Positions 1 to 9,321 of a stretch of DNA of 64,000 bases are shown here, in pieces. The DNA is taken from contig NZ_SORN01000005.1 of the NCBI RefSeq assembly GCF_004366635.1, positions 181,709 through 245,708 of the forward strand. Direction: 5' to 3'. Within the stretch, counting starts at the first letter, position 1, and each line of letters starts with the position of its first letter. The notes beneath the pieces are model-generated. The model did not search any database. It worked only from the letters and a program-made list of their open reading frames with translations, and had not been told where the DNA came from. The position numbers and the translations under genes were made by a program. The DNA is from Roseinatronobacter bogoriensis DSM 18756 (GTDB taxonomy: Bacteria; Pseudomonadota; Alphaproteobacteria; Rhodobacterales; Rhodobacteraceae).

Positions 1-24
1 AAGCGCATTGGTGCTGGGGTGAGG

Positions 25-46
25 GCGCGCCCGCATCGGGGCGCGC
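25..46 (-). terminator. GC-rich stem-loop after the MFS gene
   Basis: An 8-bp perfect inverted repeat (GCGCGCCC, six-base loop, GGGCGCGC) lies 10 bases past the stop codon of the minus-strand MFS gene. There is no clear U-tract, so it may act as a 3' stabilising stem or a weak terminator. Confidence 0.4.
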
Positions 47-55
47 AATGTCAGA

Positions 56-1333
56 TCAAGTCCGAATGGTGCTATCGGCATGATCTTCGCGCTCGGACTC
101 TGCATATTCTGCCGACCAGACAGCCGCAGCCTCAACCGCGACTGGTGACGATGTCGGCAGAACCCCAAGGTAACTCTCTGTCTCGGTCGCGGGAATGCTG
201 GCGCGCTGTGTCATGCGGTAGAGTGCATATACTGCAATGGCCGCAAATGTCGCGCTGAGCACCAGCCAGAACGCGAAGGGGCCAAACCCCTGCATCGCCC
301 AGCCGGTCACCAGTGGCCCCAGGATCGCGCCAAGCCCAAAGGTGAAAACAAGCCCGCCGGACGCCGCTGGCATGTCCTCGCTCGCCAGCGAGTCGTTGGT
401 ATAGGCAAGAAACAACGCGTAGAGAGGCGTTGTGACGCCACCCGCAAAGAATGCAGAGATCATCAGAAAATATACGCCCCCGCCCGTCAACCAGCCCAAA
501 GCACAAAACGCCATGCCCACGACAGACGCGCCAAAAATTAGTTTGCGGCGGTCCATACGATCAGAGAGCCATCCAATCGGGTATTGCAACAGCAAGGCGC
601 CCGCGAACAACATCGCCACAAAAAGTGCAATCTGCGAGGCTGTCATTCCGATCTGGCTGCCAAAGACGGCCCCCATGCCGGATTGCGTGGCATAGACACT
701 GCCAAGCAGGAATATTCCCACCGTTCCCAGTGGCGATTCCGTGAACAGCTTGCGCAGCGGCATTGCACGCGCAACTTCGGCAGCAGGCACAGGAGTTGCA
801 GACAAAAGTATGGGCGCGAATGAAATCGAGACCAGAATCGAGGCACAGATGAACAGCACCGAAGTGGCCGCATCACCAAGTGTCAGAAGCCCCTGCGCGC
901 CGATTATGCCCAATGTCTGCGCGATCATATAGGCGGATAGAACCTTACCACGCGTCTCATTCGTGGCCGCATTGTTCAGCCAGCTTTCGGCAGCCACATA
1001 AATGCCCGACATGCAAAACCCGATCAGAATGCGCAGGATCGTCCAGGCCCAGGGTTCGGTCAGAATGGGAAAAGCAATCAGCCCGGCCGACATGAAGCTG
1101 CCAAGCGCGGCGAAGACCCGCACATGGCCAACGCTGCGGATCATGACAGGCGTGATCCGCGCACCCGACAGGAAGCCAAGGAAATAGGCAGAGGTGACAA
1201 TCGCCAGTTCTGCAGCAGAAAACCCCTCGATCCCACCGCGCAGACCAATGAGCGTGAAATGCATCCCATTGCCCAGCATGATCAGAAGGATGCCAAGCAT
1301 CAGGGGCCAGACCCCGGAAAATACCTTCAACAT
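56..1333 (-). CDS. MFS transporter, YcaD-like
   Basis: Inner-membrane major facilitator of about 425 residues with twelve predicted hydrophobic segments. A motif-A-like loop, GWLSDRMDRRK, lies between the two halves, which places it firmly in MFS. The overall pattern (short N-terminus, then a helix rich in L, I, M and G) resembles the YcaD group; the substrate cannot be read from sequence. I chose the ATG at 1333 because AGAAAGG precedes it by about 8 bases. A GTG at 1396 would add 21 charged residues ahead of the first helix, which is unlikely. It is monocistronic and divergent from the hydrolase gene at 1636. Family assignment is secure; subfamily and function are inferred. Confidence 0.85.
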   Translation of the reverse strand: MLKVFSGVWPLMLGILLIMLGNGMHFTLIGLRGGIEGFSAAELAIVTSAYFLGFLSGARITPVMIRSVGHVRVFAALGSFMSAGLIAFPILTEPWAWTILRILIGFCMSGIYVAAESWLNNAATNETRGKVLSAYMIAQTLGIIGAQGLLTLGDAATSVLFICASILVSISFAPILLSATPVPAAEVARAMPLRKLFTESPLGTVGIFLLGSVYATQSGMGAVFGSQIGMTASQIALFVAMLFAGALLLQYPIGWLSDRMDRRKLIFGASVVGMAFCALGWLTGGGVYFLMISAFFAGGVTTPLYALFLAYTNDSLASEDMPAASGGLVFTFGLGAILGPLVTGWAMQGFGPFAFWLVLSATFAAIAVYALYRMTQRASIPATETESYLGVLPTSSPVAVEAAAVWSAEYAESEREDHADSTIRT

Positions 1334-1526
1334 CAGATGGACCTTTCTGCTTGGTACTCTCCTCCGTTCCCTTGCAATCACATATGTCAGGCGCACTATC
1401 CCACGCCTTTACGCCGCAACGCAGCACAGTAACGACAGCCTTCGCAAAAATCATATGTTCAGTAAGACAGACAAGGGCTGAAACGGTTCGGCACAAGGGC
1501 GCTGCGCGCTTGAACGCCGCAGGGCG

Positions 1527-1546
1527 ACCGACAAACAAACGTCGGT
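1527..1546. promoter_or_regulatory. Candidate operator between divergent MFS and hydrolase genes
   Basis: ACCGAC and GTCGGT form a perfect 6-bp inverted repeat with an 8-base A-rich spacer inside the 300-bp divergent intergenic region. TetR-type regulators often bind sites of this size. No regulator gene is adjacent, so the assignment rests on symmetry and position alone. Confidence 0.3.
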
Positions 1547-1635
1547 AAAAGTATTGAAAAAGATGCACAATCACGCAGGCGTGTTGACGCGTGCGTGACC
1601 TTTCGCGCATGTTTGAGACTGCCAAGGCGGGGGCT

Positions 1636-2535
1636 ATGATGGGGATGGCGTTTAAAACGGAAATACTGTCACTCGAGGCCGTGGACATCGCCTATTCGGT
1701 GCTGGGTCAGGGGCCGCCGGTTTTATTGCTTCATGGTTTTCCTCAGACGCGTGCGATGTGGGGCCAGATTGCGCAGGTATTGGCAAAGGATCATACGGTC
1801 ATAGTCGCCGATTTGCGTGGCTATGGCGCATCTGGCAAGCCGGGGGGCGACAACCCCAATGATTGCGCGGCTTACTGCTTTCGGGAAATGGGGCGTGACC
1901 AGTTTGCGTTGATGTCGGCGCTGGGCTTTGATCGGTTTCATCTGGTTGGCCATGATCGGGGCGGGCGGGTCGCACATAGAATGGCGCTGGATGCGCCCGC
2001 GCGGGTGGCCAGCATCACTGTGATGGATATTGTGCCTACACATCTGTTGTTGACAGATTTGACCCATGATGTGGCACGCAGCTATTTTCACTGGTTTTTT
2101 CTGGCGCAACCCTACCCGTTTCCTGAGCGCTTGATCACGCCGGACCCGGATTACTTTTTCGAAAGCTGCCTGTTGGGTTGGGGCGGTGCCAAATTGTCAG
2201 ATTTCGCGCCAGATCATCTGGCGGCCTATCGCAGCGCATGGCGTGATCCCGCTACGATCTTTGGTATGTGTCAGGATTACCGCGCAGCCCTTAGCCATGA
2301 TCTGGCGCTGGATGCCGCCGATCTGGGGCGCAAGGTGACATGCCCGGCGCTTGTGCTTTACGGGGCAGACGGGGCGATGGCGCGCGCTTTTGATGTGCCA
2401 GCCACATGGGCCGACAGGCTGGCACAGATGGAGGCGCAGACGGTGCCGGGCGGGCATTTCTTTCCCGATACCGCCGCAGAGGCGACCGCGCAGGCATTGG
2501 CGCGGTTTCTTAATCGCGTCGGGCCAATCCACTGA
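1636..2535 (+). CDS. Alpha/beta hydrolase, fluoroacetate/haloacetate dehalogenase-like
   Basis: Cytoplasmic hydrolase of about 299 residues. Counting from the ATG at 1636, which follows CAAGGCGG, the catalytic set is nucleophile D107 in GHDRGG, acid D131 and base H274 in GGHFFPD. The carboxylate-binding arginines R108 and R111 are present, and so are halide-pocket residues H152, W153, W182 and Y215. The spacing matches the characterised Rhodopseudomonas enzyme RPA1163 (D110, R111, R114, D134, H155, W156, W185, Y219, H280) as I recall it. HGFPQT forms the oxyanion loop. In-frame ATGs at 1639 and 1645 are alternative starts. The predicted reaction is hydrolysis of fluoro- or chloroacetate to glycolate. 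An epoxide hydrolase is the main alternative, but the paired arginines argue for a haloacid substrate. It ends 8 bp from the convergent MoxR-operon gene. Confidence 0.85.
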   Translation: MMGMAFKTEILSLEAVDIAYSVLGQGPPVLLLHGFPQTRAMWGQIAQVLAKDHTVIVADLRGYGASGKPGGDNPNDCAAYCFREMGRDQFALMSALGFDRFHLVGHDRGGRVAHRMALDAPARVASITVMDIVPTHLLLTDLTHDVARSYFHWFFLAQPYPFPERLITPDPDYFFESCLLGWGGAKLSDFAPDHLAAYRSAWRDPATIFGMCQDYRAALSHDLALDAADLGRKVTCPALVLYGADGAMARAFDVPATWADRLAQMEAQTVPGGHFFPDTAAEATAQALARFLNRVGPIH

Positions 2536-2543
2536 TGCTGTGC

Positions 2544-4613
2544 TTACCGGCCTTCGCGCAGCCATGCCCCAAGCGCCAGCCCTGCTGCGAGCAATAGCCA
2601 TACCCAGCCCGGAAGCAGCGCTGCGGTGCGCAACTCGGTCGTTACATAAGCCTCTCGCGGGGTCAGGCCCAGCCAGCCGCGCCCCGCTGCTGCGCGCCCT
2701 TCGCGCACCAACCGCAATTCGGGCAGGCCCTCTTCCACGCGCTGCACGCCCCCACGTGTCGAGGTGACCAGCGGGCGCAGCTTGTCAGCGGTGGCGATGG
2801 TTTCCTCGAATTCGCGCGGCGCTTGCGGGCCAAGCGCTACGACCGCGTCAAGATCGCCTTCGGACAGGCGATACAACCCGATTTCGGGTGCATCAAATTC
2901 GGCGCGGTATTCGCCTGGACTGTCTTGCGCAAGATCGACAGTCTGGCTTTCGCCATCGGGGCCGGTGACAGTAACCGCGCCGACGTCATCCAGCAGGGTG
3001 CGGCGCAGAATGGTGACGCGTTGCCCTTCGGCTGTTGCGCTCAGCGTTTCTTCTTCCAGATCTGGCTCTCCCATCATCCAATGGGCCAGTCGGCGCAACA
3101 ATTCCAACTGGGGACCACCGCCTTCAAAGCCGCGATCCCACAGCCATGTGTGGTCCGAGGCCAGAAGCGCCAGCCGCCCTTGTCCAACACGGTCCAGCAT
3201 CAGAAGTGGCCGGCCATCAATACCGCTCATGACGGTCTGTCCTTGCAGCGGCTCCATTTCAATCTGGCGGAACCAACGCCCCCAACCCGGCCCATCTTCG
3301 CGCGCAGGCACAAGCGCTTCCAGCCCCGAGGTGACCGGATGGCGCTGGCCAAGTTCGGTGATTTCAGGGCGAAATCCCTCATCAAGCACACGTGCGGTCG
3401 GGCGTGCTGGAAATACATCGCCCAAGGGTGAGCGCCAGATGCTGTCCGCGCTGGCCAGTTCCGGCCCGCCCACCACCAGAAGTGCGCCGCCTTCTTCGAC
3501 ATAGCGGGCAATATTGCTGAAATAGCTGTTTGGCAGGATGCCACGCCGCCGGTAGCGGTCGAAGATGATCAGGTCGAATTCGTCAATCTTCTCGACGAAA
3601 AGCTCCCGCGTGGGAAAGGCGATCAGCGACAATTCATTCACAGGCACCCCGTCATGACGGTCAGGCGGGCGCAGGATGGTGAAATGCACAAGGTCCACTG
3701 CCGGATCGGATTTCAGCAAGTTGCGCCATGTGCGTTGCCCGGCATTCGGCTCGCCCGAGACAAGCAGAACGCTCAGACGGTCACGTACGCCATTGATCTG
3801 GACAATGGCGGAATTGTTGCGTGTTGTCAGTTCACCTTCGGCTTCTTCCAACTCAAACTGCAAGACATTCATGCCGCCACGATCCAGCGTGACAGTGATT
3901 TCCATATCTTCGCCGACCGGCACCATCGCGGTATTGGGCGCTTCGCCGTCAATCGAGTAGTTCAGCGTGGCAAACCGGCTTTGCCCCGGCGGGACCGCGC
4001 CCTGATCTTCGACGCGCAGACCAAGGGTGATGGGTTCCCCCAGAATGGCGAAGGCGGGCGCGTTGCGGATGATCAGGCGTCTGTCCCAGTCATCGGCCTC
4101 GCCTGTTTGCAGAAGGTGAAACGGCGCTGGCAGCGACAGGTCCAGCGGATCATCATGGGCCTGTCCATCAGTGATGGCAAATATCCCTGCCAGACGGTCG
4201 CGCGGCAGGTCTGACAGAGCTTCGGCCAGGGCGGTGTTCAACTCGGTCCCGGTGTTGCGGGGGCCGTCGGGCAAGGTGACAACACGGGTTTCCAGCCCGC
4301 CCAGTTGGTCAAGCTCCGTTTCCAGATGGGCGCGCGCGGCGTTGGTCTGTTCGGCCCGCCCGCTCAGACGGTTTGACGCTGTATCATCCACCACGATCAG
4401 CGCAATATCTGACAGGCTGTCGCGGTCTTCGGATTGCAGCGACGGGTTGGTAAGGGCTGCAATCAGTGCCAATGCGGCCAGTCCGCGCAACCACCAGCCG
4501 CGCAGGCCCTGCCACAGGGCAAGACCCACCATAACCGCGCTTAGTCCCATCAGTGCCCAGAGGATCGGCCAGTCAAGCCGGGGCGCAAAGACAATCCCGT
4601 CCCATCCCGTCAT
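2544..4613 (-). CDS. Membrane protein with degenerate vWA and GATase1-like domains (last gene of MoxR operon)
   Basis: A 689-residue membrane protein. Two N-terminal helices (about 14-36 and 40-57) are followed by a vWA-like domain with VVDDTAS near 75-80 (a D-x-T-x-S variant of the MIDAS motif) and ITDGQAHD near 147-154. A beta-sandwich-like region follows, then a glutamine-amidotransferase-like fold (around 340-500, FDRYRRRG and GGALLVVGGPE) without an obvious catalytic triad. One C-terminal helix (about 663-685) ends in a basic tail. Its ATG overlaps the stop of the upstream DUF4159 gene by 4 bases, so the two are translationally coupled. Related operons pair MoxR ATPases with such proteins; their role is thought to be chaperone-like assembly at the envelope, but the substrate is unknown here. 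Confidence 0.8.
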   Translation of the reverse strand: MTGWDGIVFAPRLDWPILWALMGLSAVMVGLALWQGLRGWWLRGLAALALIAALTNPSLQSEDRDSLSDIALIVVDDTASNRLSGRAEQTNAARAHLETELDQLGGLETRVVTLPDGPRNTGTELNTALAEALSDLPRDRLAGIFAITDGQAHDDPLDLSLPAPFHLLQTGEADDWDRRLIIRNAPAFAILGEPITLGLRVEDQGAVPPGQSRFATLNYSIDGEAPNTAMVPVGEDMEITVTLDRGGMNVLQFELEEAEGELTTRNNSAIVQINGVRDRLSVLLVSGEPNAGQRTWRNLLKSDPAVDLVHFTILRPPDRHDGVPVNELSLIAFPTRELFVEKIDEFDLIIFDRYRRRGILPNSYFSNIARYVEEGGALLVVGGPELASADSIWRSPLGDVFPARPTARVLDEGFRPEITELGQRHPVTSGLEALVPAREDGPGWGRWFRQIEMEPLQGQTVMSGIDGRPLLMLDRVGQGRLALLASDHTWLWDRGFEGGGPQLELLRRLAHWMMGEPDLEEETLSATAEGQRVTILRRTLLDDVGAVTVTGPDGESQTVDLAQDSPGEYRAEFDAPEIGLYRLSEGDLDAVVALGPQAPREFEETIATADKLRPLVTSTRGGVQRVEEGLPELRLVREGRAAAGRGWLGLTPREAYVTTELRTAALLPGWVWLLLAAGLALGAWLREGR

Positions 4614-7366
4614 TGGCCCAGCCTTTCCAGAAGCGCAGGCACATGGACCTGATCTGATTTGTAATTGCCGGTCAGCACATGCGTGATCAGGTTCACGCCA
4701 AAGCGATAGGCCATTTCGCGCTGCTGTTCCCCAGACACGCCCATGCCCAGCCGCACCAACGGGCGCCCGCTTTCGTCCACCGCCCAGGCAGAGGCCCAGT
4801 CATGCCCGCCAATAATGACAGGTGTCACCCCGTCGTTCAGGTTGCGAAAGGGCATGCCTTCGGTCATTTCGGCATCAGGGGGCGCGGCCTCGACCCAGAC
4901 ATCGCGACCTGTGAAACGACCGGGAAATTCCTGTAGCAGATAGAAAGTGCGGGTCAGGACATGATCTTCCGGCACTGGCTCTAGCGGGGGAATGTCGAGG
5001 GGGCGGGCGATCGCTTGAAGGCGGCGCGCCTCTGGCGTTGTGCGCGTCAGCCCCGCAAGCTCTGCGTCGCGGGTGTCGAACATGATCATGCCGCCGCCGC
5101 GCAGGTAGCGGTTCAGTTTGGCATAGGCTGCATCCGAGGGGATTGGCGTATTCTCAGTAATCGGCCAGTACAGGAAGGGAAAAAAGGTCAGCTCGTCACG
5201 TTCAAGGTCAACCCCGATAGGCGGCCCCGGTTCAACCGATGTGCGCGAGAACAGCGTACGCCCCAGCCCCAGAAGCCCCGCGCGCGCCATGTCGTCAACA
5301 CGCGCATCCCCTGTCAGGATATGTCCAAGGACCATATCTGATGTCGCCTGCAAGGCCAGCCGGTCGTCGTCTTGTGCCTGTGCCGGGGGTGTTTGCAGCG
5401 CAAAGGCAGCAAGGGCCAGCACCGCAGTTGCCCCACGCAATCTGCCCGAAACCCAAAGGGCGGCCAGAATATCTATCATGAGTGCTCCTAGTCCGAGAGT
5501 CAGGAAGATGGCGGTCAGATCTCGCTCCTGTCGTATAGTGTCGCGTTCCACCACCACAGATGCAGGCCAACTGCTCGAAGGTAGGTCCATGTCCTCGCGC
5601 CCGATATTCAGCGCCAGTGTGCCGACAGCGCTGCGATAGACGCCGGGCAGAAGCTCTGGCCCGAAACGTCCCTCGGCCAGCGTTTCCCCGGGCAGGACAG
5701 GACGGGTGCTGGTGTCGATGACTTGCCCAAACCCGTCCAAGGCGCGTTCAGGCTGCCATTGCGCAGTGATCAAGGCGTCTTCAGCGGGGGCGGCGGGGCG
5801 CGTGGATACGGCCAGACGTTCCAGCATGTTCACGAAAAGGCCTGAAATTGGCAGTGTCGACCATTCCGCATTGGCGGTTGTGTGGATCAGCACCACTTGC
5901 CCGTCGCCAGAGAACTTGCGTGTTACCAAGGGCGTGCCATCAGCCAGCGATGCGATGGTGCGTTCACCCAGCATGGGGTCGGGTTGGGCCAGCACCTGTG
6001 CGCTGATGGTCACCTCTTCAGGAATGGTCAGCCCCGCGAATGGGGAATCCTGCCCGAATTCACGCAGGCGGCGCGGCTCTCCCCAACTCATGGCGCCGCC
6101 CACTGTCCGCCCGCCAATACGCAGGCGCACGGGCAAGAGCGGATCTTCTTCCGAGCGCGCGACATCACTGGCTGCTAGGCGTGGCCCTGCGAAGCGCAAC
6201 AGCAACCCGCCATCATTGACGAAATCAAGCAGTTGCGCGGTCTCCAGCTCTCCCAACTGCGCGACATCGACAAGGATCAGAACATCCGGGGCCGTCAGCA
6301 AAAGATCATCGACCGAAGGGCTTTCGATCAATTCCGCTACAGGCTCCAGCGCCTGGCGCAGGTAGAAAAAGGGTGACAGCAGGTCCAGCCCTTCGCGGCC
6401 GTCACGGCCCGCCAGTAGGGCCACCTTGCGCCGTTGCAGCGCATCATCGGTCAGCGCGACAGCCCCGGCGCTACGTTCCCCAGCGATCTGGAAGCGGGTT
6501 ATGCGGTTGCGCAATTCGGGTTGCAGGGTGAATTCAAGCGTGGCTTGGGTGGCATCGGCCTCAAAACTCGTGGTGCCACGCGCCAGCATCCGTTCAATAC
6601 CTGCCGGATCGCGGCCTGTGGCGGTGATTTCAATCTCTTGCGCAGGCAACCCCTCGGGGCGATGGGCGGTCAGGTGGATGACACCTTCGCGCAAACTGGG
6701 CGGGGCAAGCGCCAGGGGCGGGCGTGATGTCTCGAACGCAGTCAGAATGCCGCGTGCCTGAAATGCGGCTATCAGACCATCGCGGTAGTCATGCGCCAGC
6801 CCGTCCGAAATCCAGTATGTGTCGAAAGCGTCCGGTAATGTCGCTAACCAGGCATCGAGATTGTCGCCATCCGCGACAAAGGGGGCAGGGGCAAGGCCGG
6901 GCACCCGCTCGACCCAGTAATCGGCTGCGCGAAAGGCCGTCTCGCCCGAAGGAAGATCGGTCAGCGCGACCACGGCAACAGGGCGGCTTGCGCGCTGTGC
7001 CTCTGCCAGCAGGTCTTCGACACGCGCTTGCCGACGCTGCCAGTCATGCGCGCTGGCCCAACTGGCATCCAGCGCAATCAGTAGCGGGCCAGAGCCATCG
7101 CGCGCCGCCTGAGGGTTCAGCACAGGGCCAGAAAAGCCGACAATCAGCGCTGCAACGGCAATGGCGCGCAAAAGCAGCAGCCACCACGGGGTTTTGTCCG
7201 TCTCCGTGGTTTCATCGCGCAGACCGATCAGCAGCGCGACACCGGGAAAACGCCGGATCACTGGCGCAGGCGGCACCGCACGCAGCAGCCACCACAACAC
7301 AGGCAGCGCGACCAACGCCAGCAATAGCGCAGGTGTGGCAAAACCGACAGGGCCAAGCGTAAACAT
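4610..7366 (-). CDS. BatA-like N-terminal plus DUF4159 C-terminal membrane protein
   Basis: A 918-residue protein. BatA-type N-terminal helices (about 8-29 and 61-80) precede a vWA-like domain with ALDASWAS near 98-105, where the second MIDAS serine position is alanine, and SDGLAHD near 187-193. A GATase1-like middle (about 350-520) follows. After a helix at 618-640, a second hydrophobic segment ends in PPAQAQ near 660-665, which looks like a signal-peptidase site. The DUF4159 domain (about 670-910) starts immediately after it, with FPFLYWP and GGGMIMFDTRD. The protein may therefore be an old fusion of a Bat-like anchor and a secreted DUF4159 protein. It overlaps its upstream DUF58 gene by one base and its downstream partner by four. 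Confidence 0.85.
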   Translation of the reverse strand: MFTLGPVGFATPALLLALVALPVLWWLLRAVPPAPVIRRFPGVALLIGLRDETTETDKTPWWLLLLRAIAVAALIVGFSGPVLNPQAARDGSGPLLIALDASWASAHDWQRRQARVEDLLAEAQRASRPVAVVALTDLPSGETAFRAADYWVERVPGLAPAPFVADGDNLDAWLATLPDAFDTYWISDGLAHDYRDGLIAAFQARGILTAFETSRPPLALAPPSLREGVIHLTAHRPEGLPAQEIEITATGRDPAGIERMLARGTTSFEADATQATLEFTLQPELRNRITRFQIAGERSAGAVALTDDALQRRKVALLAGRDGREGLDLLSPFFYLRQALEPVAELIESPSVDDLLLTAPDVLILVDVAQLGELETAQLLDFVNDGGLLLRFAGPRLAASDVARSEEDPLLPVRLRIGGRTVGGAMSWGEPRRLREFGQDSPFAGLTIPEEVTISAQVLAQPDPMLGERTIASLADGTPLVTRKFSGDGQVVLIHTTANAEWSTLPISGLFVNMLERLAVSTRPAAPAEDALITAQWQPERALDGFGQVIDTSTRPVLPGETLAEGRFGPELLPGVYRSAVGTLALNIGREDMDLPSSSWPASVVVERDTIRQERDLTAIFLTLGLGALMIDILAALWVSGRLRGATAVLALAAFALQTPPAQAQDDDRLALQATSDMVLGHILTGDARVDDMARAGLLGLGRTLFSRTSVEPGPPIGVDLERDELTFFPFLYWPITENTPIPSDAAYAKLNRYLRGGGMIMFDTRDAELAGLTRTTPEARRLQAIARPLDIPPLEPVPEDHVLTRTFYLLQEFPGRFTGRDVWVEAAPPDAEMTEGMPFRNLNDGVTPVIIGGHDWASAWAVDESGRPLVRLGMGVSGEQQREMAYRFGVNLITHVLTGNYKSDQVHVPALLERLGQ

Positions 7367-8244
7367 CAGCGCCCCCGTCCGGCATCAAGTTCCTGCCACA
7401 GCCACATCAGTGCATTGGCAGCAGGCTGATCCGTGTGATGGGTCAGCACTTGCCAGCCGGTCACGCGGGCCAGCCCGGCCAGCATGTCCTTGCGCTCGGC
7501 CAGTCGCGCGCGATAGCGCGCTTGCAGGTCATTGGCGCGCAATGTCTCGTGGCGCAGCGCGCCTGCCATCGATTCAAAGATGGACCGGCCCTGATAAGGA
7601 AACTCCTCTTCAGCAGGGTCCAGCACTTGCACCAATGCGCCCTTCACTCCGCGATCTGCGGCGCGTCCCACCGCGTCCTGCACCGCGCCCGGATCGCCCA
7701 GAAAATCCGACAGGAAAACGGCTTGCGAATGCGCGGGCAGGGGCGACAAGGGGGGCGCGCCGTAATCGGTTGCACTGTCGGTTTCAGACAGCGCCAGCGC
7801 CAATGGGTCAAGCTGCGCGCGGCCGGAACGCGGGGGCATATCCGGCAGCAGCCCCACCCGCTCGCCGCTGCGCAGCAACAGCACGGAAAGGGCCAGACCC
7901 AAAAGTTGTGCACGTGCCGCTTTTGGTTGGCGGGACTTGTCGCCGCTGAACCCCATTGCCTGCGAGCGGTCAACCCACAAGGTTACGGATTGCGCCGCTT
8001 GCCATTCGGTTTCGCGCACGAAATGAACATCCGCGCGGCCAGAGCGGCGCCAGTCGATCCGCGCGCCGCCGTCAGACGATGTCGCCTGACGATACTGCCA
8101 GAATTCGTCACCTGTTCCCGCACGCCTGCGCCCATGTGCGCCGGGCAAGACCGACGCGGCAAGTTGCTCTGCCTGCGCCAGCAGCGCGGGCAGGGGGGCG
8201 GCCAGCGCCTCGGCTTGGGTGCGCAGGGCAGCGGGTGTCGTCAA
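7366..8244 (-). CDS. DUF58 domain-containing protein
   Basis: Soluble 292-residue protein with the DUF58 hallmark: GDEFWQYRQ near 45-53, then ARIDWRRSGRAD near 61-72 and RETEWQ. A vWA-like core follows (LWVDRSQAMGF near 89-99). The MIDAS motif reads D-R-S-Q-A, so its last residue is not serine and metal binding may be weakened. DUF58 proteins are the usual partners of MoxR AAA+ ATPases and are thought to act as adaptors between the ATPase and client proteins. It overlaps moxR by 4 bases and is co-transcribed with it and with the two large membrane proteins downstream. Confidence 0.9.
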   Translation of the reverse strand: MTTPAALRTQAEALAAPLPALLAQAEQLAASVLPGAHGRRRAGTGDEFWQYRQATSSDGGARIDWRRSGRADVHFVRETEWQAAQSVTLWVDRSQAMGFSGDKSRQPKAARAQLLGLALSVLLLRSGERVGLLPDMPPRSGRAQLDPLALALSETDSATDYGAPPLSPLPAHSQAVFLSDFLGDPGAVQDAVGRAADRGVKGALVQVLDPAEEEFPYQGRSIFESMAGALRHETLRANDLQARYRARLAERKDMLAGLARVTGWQVLTHHTDQPAANALMWLWQELDAGRGR

Positions 8245-9248
8245 GCCGCCACCTCCATCCGGGTTGCGGTTGCTGCGACGCGGTCAATGATCGTGCCAAG
8301 GTTTTCGCCCCGCGCGCGGGCCGCAAACCCAAGTGCCATGCGATGGCTCAGAACCGGGCGGGCCATTGCGGCCACATCTTCGACCGATGGGGCAAGCCGC
8401 CCGTCCAGCAGTGCGCGTGCGCGCACCGTCAGCATAAGCGCTTGCGCCGCACGCGGCCCCGGTCCCCAACTGACCGCCCCTTTCACAGCGTCATGCGCCT
8501 CTGGCTCATCCGGGCGGCAGGCGCGGACCAGATCAAGAATGGCCTCAACCACTTTTTCCCCCACAGGCATACGGCGTAACAGCGACTGGGCGGCCATCAG
8601 TTCGGCGCCGGTAAACACTTCATGCGCGCTCTCCTCGCCCTCGCCAGTGGTGGCAATCAGGATATCGCGTTCGGTGGCGCGGTCTGGATATTCAACGTCG
8701 ATCTGCACCAGAAAGCGGTCAAGCTGTGCTTCGGGCAGCGGGTAAGTGCCTTCCTGCTCGATCGGGTTCTGGGTCGCAAGCACATGAAACGGGCGTTCCA
8801 GTTTGTGATGATCGCCTGCGACAGTTACTTCGCCTTCCTGCATGGCCTGCAACAGTGCGGCTTGTGTGCGCGGGCTGGCGCGGTTGATCTCATCGGCCAT
8901 CAGAAGCTGACAAAAAATAGGCCCCTCGATAAAGCGGAAGGCGCGTTTGCCATCATCGGCCACATCCAGCACCTCTGAGCCCAGAATATCGGCGGGCATT
9001 AGGTCGGGCGTGAACTGGATGCGGTTTCCCTTCAGGCCCATGACTGTGGACAATGTGTCCACAAGCCGCGTCTTGCCCAAACCCGGCAGGCCAATCAGCA
9101 AGCCATGACCGCCGCACAACATGGCCGTCAGTGTCAGGTCAACCACGTTTTTCTGACCTATAAAGCGGCGGTTGATGCTTGCGCGCGCAAGGGCCAGTTT
9201 TTCGCCCAGGGCTTCGATCTCGGCGATCAGGTCGGTTTCGGTGCTCAT
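8241..9248 (-). CDS. MoxR-family AAA+ ATPase
   Basis: A 335-residue AAA_3 ATPase and the first gene of a four-gene operon. Walker A is GLPGLGKT (53-60), Walker B LLMADE (115-120) followed by INRASPRTQA, and the sensor-1 region is VLATQNPIEQEGTYPLPEAQ. A C-terminal lid carries RAQALML. MoxR ATPases act as chaperones that mature or insert metal into client proteins, together with vWA partners encoded beside them. Here the partners are DUF58 and two large membrane proteins. The gene is divergent from the DUF1285 gene; the 73-bp gap holds a 7-bp inverted repeat that could control both. Confidence 0.92.
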   Translation of the reverse strand: MSTETDLIAEIEALGEKLALARASINRRFIGQKNVVDLTLTAMLCGGHGLLIGLPGLGKTRLVDTLSTVMGLKGNRIQFTPDLMPADILGSEVLDVADDGKRAFRFIEGPIFCQLLMADEINRASPRTQAALLQAMQEGEVTVAGDHHKLERPFHVLATQNPIEQEGTYPLPEAQLDRFLVQIDVEYPDRATERDILIATTGEGEESAHEVFTGAELMAAQSLLRRMPVGEKVVEAILDLVRACRPDEPEAHDAVKGAVSWGPGPRAAQALMLTVRARALLDGRLAPSVEDVAAMARPVLSHRMALGFAARARGENLGTIIDRVAATATRMEVAA

Positions 9249-9287
9249 GCGCGCTCCTCATCGGGTGAATTTCTGCATTTGCAGCTT

Positions 9288-9307
9288 ATATGTCAGATTA
9301 GACATAT
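9288..9307. promoter_or_regulatory. Inverted repeat between moxR and DUF1285 gene
   Basis: ATATGTC, six bases, GACATAT: a perfect 7-bp inverted repeat in the 73-bp divergent spacer, 15 bases ahead of the DUF1285 start. Position and symmetry suggest an operator for one or both genes. No cognate regulator is identifiable in the window. Confidence 0.35.
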
Positions 9308-9321
9308 CGCATAGGCAGCCA

